Of a DNA stretch of 64,000 nt, positions 19,701 to 25,369 are shown one piece after another. The notes below the pieces were generated by a model. That model made no database searches, was not told where the DNA came from, and saw only the letters and a program-made list of their open reading frames with translations. The position numbers were made by a program, and so were the translations under genes. Each line of letters begins with the position of its first letter. The first letter of the stretch is position 1. The stretch comes from Flavobacterium sp. (GTDB lineage Bacteria; Bacteroidota; Bacteroidia; Flavobacteriales; Flavobacteriaceae): assembly GCF_017744675.1 (NCBI RefSeq), contig NZ_JAGIAV010000004.1, positions 1,367,033 to 1,431,032 on the forward strand, written 5' to 3'.

Positions 19701-20331
19701 TGTGCCAAGAGTAATAGCACAGGTACCTGAAAGAGTATCTTATTCACTACAAAAATGGCAAGAATACGATATGCTCCATACTCTACTTGCGGCACCGTTT
19801 GACACTACAGTTTCTGGTCATATTACAATTACCAATCCTAATACAGGAACAGTAGTTTATTATACAACTGACGGTTCAGATCCTATGGGGAAAGATGGTG
19901 TTGTATCGCCTTTGGCACACCTATATAATGCAAATGAAGGTATAATACTTCCTTTGGGTACATATACTCTAGTGTCAAGAGCTTTTACCATCAATAATTG
20001 GGGACCATTGTCCAAAGCAGATGTAAAAGGTAATATGATGGCCAAGCGTTCGGCAACCAATATTTCGGAAGAATTATTGAATACAGAAGCTCAAAACGTA
20101 ATCCTCTACCCTAACCCTGCTTATGATGAAATTAATATCAACTTAGAGAATAGTGATTCTGTGAATTCAAAAATGAGTATTTATAATATGGATGGAAAAT
20201 TAGTACAGAACAATGTATTGACCACTACATCTAATACCGTAAATATCTCCAATTTAAATCCTGGATTCTATATCATAAAGATTTTAAACAACAAAGGCAC
20301 AGTAAGTACTCATAAGCTAATTAAAAAATAA
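13741..20331 (+). CDS. Giant T9SS-secreted protein: seven tandem beta-sandwich repeats, lamin-tail, chitobiase-like and CotH-kinase-like domains
   Basis: A 2196-residue exported protein. The ATG at 13741 gives an unusually long leader; a GTG at 13801 would start a compact signal peptide ending LIAQ and may be the true start. Domains in order: seven repeats of about 186 residues, the first diverged (about 50-222) and the others beginning near residues 235, 421, 607, 794, 981 and 1168, each with DDGRE, a YIEF strand, PNLRNIIDE and a YRPRLVIKY end (DNRLRE/CBM96-like beta-sandwiches); a lamin-tail-like domain (about 1352-1483, GLVINEVAAQG and EDWIEIYN); a chitobiase-C-terminal-like domain (about 1496-1573); a CotH-kinase-like domain (about 1605-2013) with a DTD triad in INDTDGAFFGG; a second chitobiase-like domain (about 2027-2084); and a type A T9SS domain (about 2119-2196, ILYPNPAYDEINI). 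It probably binds a polysaccharide or surface. A strong hairpin follows it. ATA isoleucine codons look commoner than in neighbours. Confidence 0.9.
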   Translation: MFINLLDFLKLIINNKLTNAVKKNYTFFLFLLFFSSSYLIAQQKTQLPLKNSYNDVAITTTSNAVNYTSTGLYLHGGTSTEPTETYLRFQGISLPADAVIKSANIIFYGRTASSVGTTIGITGEIGNSDAYPPSATVNTATSIRGRQYTGASVVWDTPVCVPNKEYTTPDVTNLLIDMFPAGVGNNNISFKLTGNQKGSFIMWSYDGNATMAPKLQITFTSAYGTFTTTVLANTDDGRENINGEMYLTDGYINLGGRADSGNSAVRFPAVEIPEKAEITEAYIEFYSYGTSPASSINIYSELANAATYSTTGSNITKRNYSANTVNWSTESWVINNKLYTTPNLKNIIDATRLSGWKSGESIGFKFVGTLLNNGATACTNEMGDLYKPRLVIKYKTEGNGPSVETIPLNGVSASVISIGNDDGREYNNGSMALGDGALFLSGRTDGSDSGFIFHNIQVPANAQIKDAYIEFYAYATSPATSVNIYAEMNQKPYTNDSKSITSRQYTNNSIHWATEAWTKDLEKNRTPNLRNIIDEIRLNGWKSGENIAFKFNGIGLNDGARAYAYEGSALYRPRLVIEYVNNNEGPSIVVDPNEVQTYVSIVNTGNDDGREYTNGNMALGDGALFLSGRTDGSDSGFIFHNTLIPANAEIKDAYIEFFAYATSPATAINIYAEKNQKLPYTYNPKSITAREYTNNKVHWATETWAKDLEKNRTPNLRNIIDEIRLNGWKSGDNIAFKFNGLGLNDGARAYAYEGSNLYRPRLVVKYVVNGAGPSIVVDPTEIQTNVAIVNTGNDDGREYTNGNMALGDGAMFLSGRTDGSDSGFIFHNTEIPANAEIKDAYVEFFAYATSPATTVDIYAEKNQKLPYTYNPKSITAREYTNNKIHWVTENWTKDLEKNRTPNLRNIIDEIRLNGWKSGDNIALKFNGIGLNDGARAYAYEGSNLFRPRLVVKYVVNGAGPSIITDPNEIHTEASIISTGNDDGREFTNGNMALGDGAMFLSGRTDGSDTGFIFRNTNIPATSEIKDAYIEFYAYATSPATTADIYAEVNQRIPYTYDPKSITARQYTNNKINWTTETWAKDLEKNRTPNLRNIIDEIRLKGWKSGENIAFKFNGLGLNDGARAYAYEASNMYRPRLVIKYANNGAGPSIVTDSNQTQTYTNIVTSGYDDGRENTDGNMYLGDAFLSLAGQPDSYKTGIRFQNVDLPVNAEITEAYIEFYAYGSSNATTVSIKSEIGDAQMYSPIKNNMSHRTYSQNTELWNTDTRNDYTQNRTVDIKKLINENRLRGWEPGQSLAFLFEGKGVSSNFARVRSYEAGNLYRPRLVIKYKDNQKGPDAAAVISTLNDVITDASLMKGLVINEVAAQGTVAQKEDWIEIYNSLDKTILINGNVSISNKDTKKDLNPLKNILIPAKGFAVMIADKKPEKGNFHLNFDLKNTGGVVYLSTLAGKKTAALDELAYTETPYNTSYGRSTDAAATLASFINPTYNLSNNAGQQKVILSFSKERGIYPTGFDLTITAPFGTTVNYTLDGKFPSKTVGTKYTTPIAIKQSCVLKVYAYDATGNSGVISHTYVLQDNYKNEAPSNDSQWYNKTYILTADEYSKAIAELPIISISTDAELSPLWVQGSFEYIDKHIYSDHTNFFSNSTTKKFGQASLAQFNGGAKFKFNKDAQVKKANYPFFDVYPGEVYPTTNKVQVLSLKEGQDGPQNNVYNTGYLRFDEKMTMNLCKEIGKYALDTRYINFFVNGKYRGVKTVRNDFSSNNLEEVFGDDADNYTTINLQDGNFPVGVIEEGDGSTAIWQNIKKLAAAKDFQGFKNWVDVEDLIKFQIMFMFTDTENEAIAIVHNYAPNFLKAKMNINDTDGAFFGGFTAPTSSITMPPIGFAGGGGNYKQKWILNDSRLGPGGLFGNFMGSNTNQTTGNLEFKTLVKDYVQAAFGDPKSTVVAPLSVSNVQTMIKNTVAELTNVYKLDAAYMSYDREVYNYWKNIDVPRVIAQVPERVSYSLQKWQEYDMLHTLLAAPFDTTVSGHITITNPNTGTVVYYTTDGSDPMGKDGVVSPLAHLYNANEGIILPLGTYTLVSRAFTINNWGPLSKADVKGNMMAKRSATNISEELLNTEAQNVILYPNPAYDEININLENSDSVNSKMSIYNMDGKLVQNNVLTTTSNTVNISNLNPGFYIIKILNNKGTVSTHKLIKK
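14443..17740 (+). repeat. Six tandem 558-561 bp repeats inside the giant gene
   Basis: The GATGAYGG landmark occurs at 14443, 15001, 15559, 16120, 16681 and 17242, giving spacings of 558, 558, 561, 561 and 561 bases. The copies starting at 15001, 15559, 16120 and 16681 are close to identical at DNA level over long stretches (for example ATGGCTTTGGGAGATGGC in each). The first and last are clearly diverged. This pattern points to recent duplication of the middle copies by unequal recombination. Confidence 0.95.
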
Positions 20332-20364
20332 TACCGAATTTCTCTAAAACAGGAATGGCAAATA

Positions 20365-20398
20365 AAAAAACTCTCTGATTAAATTCAGAGAGTTTTTT
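20365..20398 (+). terminator. Terminator of the giant gene
   Basis: A 14-base arm AAAAAACTCTCTGA pairs with TCAGAGAGTTTTTT, 34 bases after the stop. The remaining 235 bases up to folE are A/T-rich and hold no gene or repeat that I can identify. Confidence 0.88.
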
Positions 20399-20633
20399 AT
20401 AGGTTTACTATACAAATAAGAATGAAAATTCAAACTAAAGATTAGCTTTTAAAATCTTCCGAATCAGCATTAAAACAGTATAATCTTTTACGAACCAATC
20501 CTCAATTTTAAAAACATTTTAAATTATATCCAAAAAGGAGTAATTAAATCCTAAAAACCATAGAAAAGGTTTCCTATTTATTAATTATCTTTACCGCCTT
20601 AAAAAGGAATACATATACTAATAGTAGTTTTTA

Positions 20634-21305
20634 ATGATAAACAACGAAGAATTTTTAGACGAAATAGGAGATAATCACTTTAGCAGTAACGCCAAAAATC
20701 CTCTAAGAGAAGATGCTTTTGATATAACTGATGAAGAAAAAATAGAAAAAATTAAAAAAGATGTTGAAAACATTCTGCAAACTCTAGGAATGGATTTGAC
20801 AGATGACAGCATCAAAGGAACTCCAAACCGAGTTGCAAAAATGTTTGTAAAAGAAATTTTTGGAGGTCTTAACCCTGCGAAACAGCCAAAAGCTTCTACT
20901 TTTGACAATAATTACAAATATGGCGAGATGCTAGTAGAAAAAAACATTACGGTTTATTCTACCTGCGAACACCACTTACTGCCAATTATCGGACGTGCTC
21001 ACGTTGCTTATATCTCAAGCGGACGCGTTATCGGTTTATCAAAAATGAATCGTATTGTGGAGTATTATGCAAAAAGACCTCAAGTACAAGAGCGTCTAAC
21101 CATGCAGATTGTTCAAGAATTACAAAAAGCTTTAGGGACAGAAGATGTTGCCTGCGTTATCGATGCAAAGCATCTTTGCGTAAACTCTCGCGGAATTAAA
21201 GATATCGAAAGCAGTACGGTAACTTCTGAATTTGGAGGAAAATTCAAAGATCCACAAACGAAGAGAGAATTTCTTGACTATATTAAGTTAGACACGCAGT
21301 TTTAA
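20634..21305 (+). CDS. folE: GTP cyclohydrolase I
   Basis: A 223-residue cytoplasmic enzyme that converts GTP to 7,8-dihydroneopterin triphosphate, the first step toward folate or pterins. The family zinc site is visible as CEHH at residues 111-114, with the third ligand cysteine in AKHLCVNSRG. GRAHVAYISSGRVIGLSK and the ending TSEFGGKFKDPQTKREFL are typical type IA sequence. The N-terminal 35 residues are acidic and family-variable. It stands upstream of a four-helix-bundle gene and cysS on the same strand, but word-repeat palindromes fill the gaps, so an operon is not assured. Confidence 0.97.
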   Translation: MINNEEFLDEIGDNHFSSNAKNPLREDAFDITDEEKIEKIKKDVENILQTLGMDLTDDSIKGTPNRVAKMFVKEIFGGLNPAKQPKASTFDNNYKYGEMLVEKNITVYSTCEHHLLPIIGRAHVAYISSGRVIGLSKMNRIVEYYAKRPQVQERLTMQIVQELQKALGTEDVACVIDAKHLCVNSRGIKDIESSTVTSEFGGKFKDPQTKREFLDYIKLDTQF

Positions 21306-21311
21306 ATTTTG

Positions 21312-21383
21312 GGTTAAATCGTTTATTTGTTTAATCGTTTAATCGAAAAACAGTTAAACAAATAAACGGTTAAACCATTAAAC
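21312..21383. repeat. GTTTAAYY word palindrome before the four-helix-bundle gene
   Basis: Left arm (21312-21345) and right arm (21351-21383) consist of 8-base words related to GTTTAATC, GTTTATTT, GTTTAACC and GTTTAACT on opposite strands, with a very short loop. It ends eight bases before the next start codon. These are the same words as in the valS leader. Confidence 0.8.
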
Positions 21384-21391
21384 TAAAAACC

Positions 21392-21757
21392 ATGTACATT
21401 TTCTCCTTTGAAAAACTTGAAGTTTGGCAAAATGCAAGAATGTTTATTTTGGACATTTACAAATTGACCAGTAAGTTTCCTTCAAACGAAGTATTTGGAA
21501 TAACGTCTCAAATCAAAAGAAGCTCCTCTTCGATTGCAACAAATATTGCCGAAGGAACTTCGCGAAACACAAATAAAGATAAAGCACATTTTTTAACGAT
21601 ATCCTATTCGTCTGCGATGGAAACTTTAAATCATTTAATTATTTCAAAAGATTTAAAATATGTTTCAGAACCAGAATATGAAGCATCAAGAGAAAAACTT
21701 GAAAAAATTTGCAACCAAATAAATAATCTAAAAAAATACTATCTTTCACAAGAATAA
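21392..21757 (+). CDS. Four-helix bundle protein (23S rRNA intervening-sequence protein family)
   Basis: A 121-residue protein of the small four-helix-bundle family first described from 23S rRNA intervening sequences. The pattern FEKLEVWQNARMFILDIYKLT, then FPSNEVFGITSQIKRSSSSI, ATNIAEGTSR and a C-terminal LEKICNQINNLKKYY is characteristic. Members are scattered in Bacteroidetes chromosomes, and relatives serve as accessory proteins of diversity-generating retroelements; the function of stand-alone copies is unknown. No reverse transcriptase or variable repeat is visible nearby. It is bracketed by GTTTAAYY word arrays on both sides (21312-21383 and 21771-21811), which sets it apart from folE and cysS. 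Confidence 0.9.
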   Translation: MYIFSFEKLEVWQNARMFILDIYKLTSKFPSNEVFGITSQIKRSSSSIATNIAEGTSRNTNKDKAHFLTISYSSAMETLNHLIISKDLKYVSEPEYEASREKLEKICNQINNLKKYYLSQE

Positions 21758-21770
21758 ATCCGATAATCCG

Positions 21771-21811
21771 AATTAAACAAATTAACGATTAAACGATTAA
21801 ACGATTAAACA
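21771..21811. repeat. Tandem GATTAAAC words before cysS
   Basis: Three consecutive copies of CGATTAAA preceded by degenerate ATTAAACAAA copies end nine bases before the cysS start. Only one arm is present, unlike the palindromic arrays at 3670-3810 and 21312-21383. Confidence 0.75.
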
Positions 21812-21819
21812 AAAATACT

Positions 21820-23301
21820 ATGCCTTTATATACAAGTCAGCCCTTAAAAATATACAATTCGCTTTCTGGCGAAAAAGAAGATTTCAAACCAATCCATGAA
21901 GGAAACGTTGGAATGTATGTTTGTGGACCTACGGTATATAGCAATGTTCACTTAGGTAACGTGAGAACTTTTATGTCGTTTGATGTAATCTTCAGGTATT
22001 TTCTTCATTTAGATTATAAAGTTCGCTATGTTAGAAATATTACCGATGTTGGGCATATTGTAGATGATGTGGATGAAGGTGAAGATAAGATTGCTAAAAA
22101 AGCACGTTTGGAGCAATTGGAGCCAATGGAAGTGGTACAGCGCTATACTGTAGATTTTCATAATATTCTAAAAGCTTTCAATTTCCTGCCTCCAAGTATC
22201 GAGCCTACAGCTACTGGACATATTATTGAGCAAATTGAGATTATTAAAAAAATTATCGATAAAGGCATCGCTTATGTTGCCAATGGTTCTGTATATTTTG
22301 ACGTTGTAAAATATAACGAAACCAACAATTACGGCATCTTAAGCGGTAGAAATATCGACGATATGCTGGCAAACACTCGTGATCTTGATGGACAATCTGA
22401 CAAGAGAAATCCGCAGGATTTTGCGCTTTGGAAAAAAGCAGAGCCAGAACATATCATGAGATGGCCTTCTCCTTGGAGCGATGGTTTCCCAGGATGGCAT
22501 TTGGAATGTACTGCTATGAGCACGAAATATTTGGGCAATCATTTTGACATTCATGGAGGCGGAATGGATTTAAAATTCCCTCACCACGAATGTGAAATCG
22601 CTCAAAACGAAGCTTGCACTGGTCAAGCTTCAGTAAATTACTGGATGCATGCTAATATGCTTACCTTAAACGGAAAGAAAATGGCAAAATCGACTGGAAA
22701 CAATATTCTTCCTGGCGAAATTCTAAGCGGAGATAATAACATCTTAAGCAAACCTTTTTCGGCTTCGGTTACTCGTTTCTTTATGCTGCAAGCGCATTAT
22801 AGAAGTATTTTAGACTTTTCTGATGATGCTATAGTTGCCGCCGAAAAAGGATACAAAAGATTAATGGAAGCACTTGATGCTTTACCAAATATTACAGCAG
22901 GAAGTTCTAGCTCTATAGATTTTGCAGCTTGGAAACAACTTTGCTACGATGCAATGAACGATGATTTCAATACGCCAATTTTAATTGCGCAATTGTTTGA
23001 AGCAGTTCGTTACATCAACTTATTAAAAGATGGCAAAGAAACGATTTCTGCAGATGACTTAGCTGATTTCAAAAAAGCTGTAAATGCTTTTGTATATGAT
23101 GTTTTAGGACTTAACGACGATAAAGCTGCTGATGGTGATAGCGATAAATTAGAAGGCGTGGTAAACATGCTTATCGGAATGAGAAATCAGGCTAGAGCAG
23201 ATAAAAACTTTGCACTTTCAGACCAGATTCGCGATCAATTAATTGCATTAGGAATTCAGCTTAAAGACGGAAAAGAAGGAACTACTTTTAGCATTCAGTA
23301 A
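21820..23301 (+). CDS. cysS: Cysteine--tRNA ligase
   Basis: A 493-residue cytoplasmic class Ia synthetase that charges tRNA-Cys. CGPTVYSNVHLGNVRTF contains the first zinc cysteine and the HIGH-type HLGN. Further zinc ligands are in FPGWHLECTAMS and HHECEIAQNEAC. The KMSKS loop appears as KKMAKSTGN. The C-terminal DALR-type anticodon-binding helices include FALSDQIRDQLIALGIQLKDG. Length is normal. A tandem word array lies immediately upstream of the ATG. Confidence 0.98.
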   Translation: MPLYTSQPLKIYNSLSGEKEDFKPIHEGNVGMYVCGPTVYSNVHLGNVRTFMSFDVIFRYFLHLDYKVRYVRNITDVGHIVDDVDEGEDKIAKKARLEQLEPMEVVQRYTVDFHNILKAFNFLPPSIEPTATGHIIEQIEIIKKIIDKGIAYVANGSVYFDVVKYNETNNYGILSGRNIDDMLANTRDLDGQSDKRNPQDFALWKKAEPEHIMRWPSPWSDGFPGWHLECTAMSTKYLGNHFDIHGGGMDLKFPHHECEIAQNEACTGQASVNYWMHANMLTLNGKKMAKSTGNNILPGEILSGDNNILSKPFSASVTRFFMLQAHYRSILDFSDDAIVAAEKGYKRLMEALDALPNITAGSSSSIDFAAWKQLCYDAMNDDFNTPILIAQLFEAVRYINLLKDGKETISADDLADFKKAVNAFVYDVLGLNDDKAADGDSDKLEGVVNMLIGMRNQARADKNFALSDQIRDQLIALGIQLKDGKEGTTFSIQ

Positions 23302-23372
23302 ACAGTTCTTTAGTATTCAGTTTTCTGCTAAAAAATAGTACCCTTTACTGAACACAAATTACTGATTTTTAA

Positions 23373-23618
23373 ATGAAGAAAATTCTAATATATCCGTTTG
23401 TTTTGCTGGTTCGTTTCTATCAAACTGCCATTTCGCCGTTTACACCTGCTGCTTGCAGATTTGAACCGACTTGTTCGACTTACATGATTCAGGCCTTGCA
23501 AATGCACGGATTGTTTTATGGCGGTTATTTAGGCATTAAACGCATTTTGAGCTGTCATCCTTGGGGAAGAAGCGGTTACGATCCCGTGCCAGAAAAGAAA
23601 TGCAATCACAAACATTAA
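23373..23618 (+). CDS. yidD: Membrane protein insertion efficiency factor YidD
   Basis: An 81-residue protein with the entire conserved YidD core: SPFTPAACRFEPTCSTYMIQ with three cysteines, a glycine-rich YGGYLGIKRILSC and the terminal HPWGRSGYDPVPE. It acts at the inner membrane, helping YidC-dependent insertion. The N-terminal hydrophobic stretch (3-17) may be an amphipathic membrane anchor. It lies 71 bases after cysS and 61 before lgt on the same strand. Confidence 0.97.
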   Translation: MKKILIYPFVLLVRFYQTAISPFTPAACRFEPTCSTYMIQALQMHGLFYGGYLGIKRILSCHPWGRSGYDPVPEKKCNHKH

Positions 23619-23679
23619 CCTTTTAGAAAACGGCACTTTACATTAAATATTTATTTTTACAGATATAAAAATTTTATAC

Positions 23680-24612
23680 ATGACACACGCCTTAAATTTA
23701 GTTTGGAATCCTTCTGAGGGAATCAACTTAGGATTTTTTATGATTCGCTATTACAGCTTAATGTTTGTAATTGCTTTTGGTTTAGGATGGTTCCTAATGA
23801 AAAAGATTTTCGAAAGAGAAAACGAATCGATTGAAAAACTAGATTCTTTATTCGTTTGGACAGTTCTTGCCACTTTAATTGGTGCACGTTTAGGTCATGT
23901 TTTCTTTTACGATTGGGAATATTTCAGAAACCATATCTTAGAAATCTTCCTTCCGTTTAAATTCGAACCTGAGTTTCAATTTACAGGTTTCCAAGGATTA
24001 GCAAGTCACGGAGCTGCTATTGCCATTATTGTTGCCATGTATTACTACAGTAAAAAAATCTTAAAACGTCCGTTGTTATGGATTTTAGATCGTGTGGTAA
24101 TTCCTGTTGCCAGCGGTGCTATTTTTGTACGTTTAGGAAACTTCTTCAACTCTGAAATTATTGGTCACGAAACTTCTTCTGCTTTCGGAATTCGTTTTCT
24201 TCACGATACATTCAGCAAAGCCGAAGCGGTACAAAAAACTGGAATCGCAGATCCAAAAGCTGCTTACAATGCGATTGCTACAGATCCAAAATTTGCAACC
24301 TTATTAGCAGAAGTTCCTTCAAGACATCCTACTCAATTATACGAAGCGTTCTGCTATATTTTTGTTTTCGCTATTTTATTCTTTTTATACTGGAGAACCA
24401 ATGCAAGACTTAAATCTGGTCTTTTATTCGGGCTCTTTTTAGTGCTTTTATTTGTAGTTCGTTTTGTTGTAGAATTTGTAAAAGAAAGCCAAGGAGGTTT
24501 CGAAAACGAATTAGGCTTATTCTCAACAGGACAATGGTTAAGTATACCATTTATCATAATCGGGCTTTTCTTTATCATAAGAGCTCAGAGAAATCCGTTA
24601 GCTGAATCATAA
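23680..24612 (+). CDS. lgt: Prolipoprotein diacylglyceryl transferase
   Basis: A 310-residue polytopic inner-membrane enzyme that transfers diacylglycerol from phosphatidylglycerol to the lipobox cysteine of prolipoproteins. The Lgt signature VRLGNFFNSEIIGHETS is present near residue 150, preceded by FQGLASHGAAIA with the conserved His. RHPTQLYEA and the late RFVVEFVKESQGGFE are also family motifs. About 40 residues inserted between the signature and RHPTQ (HDTFSKAEAVQKT and following) are longer than in Escherichia coli, a feature I associate with Bacteroidetes versions. A hairpin terminator follows 24 bases after the stop. Confidence 0.96.
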   Translation: MTHALNLVWNPSEGINLGFFMIRYYSLMFVIAFGLGWFLMKKIFERENESIEKLDSLFVWTVLATLIGARLGHVFFYDWEYFRNHILEIFLPFKFEPEFQFTGFQGLASHGAAIAIIVAMYYYSKKILKRPLLWILDRVVIPVASGAIFVRLGNFFNSEIIGHETSSAFGIRFLHDTFSKAEAVQKTGIADPKAAYNAIATDPKFATLLAEVPSRHPTQLYEAFCYIFVFAILFFLYWRTNARLKSGLLFGLFLVLLFVVRFVVEFVKESQGGFENELGLFSTGQWLSIPFIIIGLFFIIRAQRNPLAES

Positions 24613-24636
24613 ATTCATTTCAATCAAAATAAAAAA

Positions 24637-24661
24637 GCGCCCAATATCTCGCATATTGGGC
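24637..24661. terminator. Terminator after lgt
   Basis: GCCCAATAT (24639-24647) pairs with ATATTGGGC (24653-24661). A T-rich tail on the plus strand suits lgt, and an A-run on the other side may serve the converging PagL-like gene. Confidence 0.8.
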
Positions 24662-24670
24662 ATTTTCTTT

Positions 24671-25281
24671 TTATAGCTGATACGAAATACCAAATTCGAT
24701 ATTCTTCGTATTATACCCTGCATTACTGCTTCCTAAACCTGCATTGGAAACATGTCTTACACTCGGACGAACATCAAACTGAAATTTATCATAACTTGCC
24801 GTAAAACCCAGTGCCAAAACATCAGCAAAAGCAAAACCTTTAGACATGCGTTCGGTTTCTGTATCTGTGATCATTGGTCCAATACTTCCTAGAGCATAAA
24901 ACGAGAAAACCTTCCCAACAGGTTTACGAACTAAAAAACCACAATTAAGCACATACTCTCGAATGTCTTTCAAACGTGTATATTCATCTCTTTTTTGCTG
25001 ATAATTGGGCGTTTCTGGCTTAACAAAATAAAAATTCAAAATTGATGCTCTGCAAAGTTAATCTCTGGCTGAACCAAAATTTGATATTGAAAATGCTTTG
25101 TTTCTTTTAGCGTATAATATACCTGAACTTTATAAAAGTGATTTGTAAACGTATAGTTCCTATTATTAAACTCGCTTCCAAAACCGTAATTAAAACCAAG
25201 AGAAAAACGCGAATTATGTTCCTGCGCACTTATTCTCAAAACCAAAAGAAGTAATAAACTCAAAAGTAATTTTCTTGTCAT
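24671..25281 (-). pseudogene. PagL-like acyloxyacyl hydrolase, split by a one-base frameshift
   Basis: Two overlapping frames together encode one protein of about 203 residues. The first (25281 to a stop at 25036) gives a signal peptide (MTRKLLLSLLLLLVLRISAQ) and strands through VQPEINFAEHQF. The second resumes as NFYFVKPETPNYQQ and continues to the natural stop at 24671. One extra T in the TTTT run near 25040 (minus strand) would join them in frame. The second half holds FDVRPSVRHVSNAG, matching the PagL-type His-Ser site of outer-membrane lipid A deacylases, and ends in a beta-barrel-like IEFGISYQL. It could be a true pseudogene, a phase-variable or slippage-corrected gene, or a sequencing error in a homopolymer. 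Family assignment is moderately sure; the frameshift is directly visible. Confidence 0.72.
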
Positions 25282-25320
25282 AAATCGTTTTAAAATTTCA
25301 TTTAAATATAGTGCAAAAAA

Positions 25321-25350
25321 AAAAAGATCCAACTTTCGTTGGATCTTTTT
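25321..25350 (-). terminator. Terminator of secDF
   Basis: AAAAAGATCCAAC and GTTGGATCTTTTT form a 13-base stem with a 4-base loop, 20 bases beyond the secDF stop. Read on the minus strand a long T run follows. Confidence 0.9.
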
Positions 25351-25369
25351 TATATAATTAAAACAGTAA

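Noticed and set aside
20399..20633. Riboswitch or regulatory RNA upstream of folE
   Set aside because: The stretch is A/T-rich and I see no conserved motif or strong hairpin beyond the terminator at 20365-20398.
21771..21811. Possible CRISPR or direct-repeat array before cysS
   Set aside because: The words are 8 bases with no spacers of regular length and no cas genes nearby.
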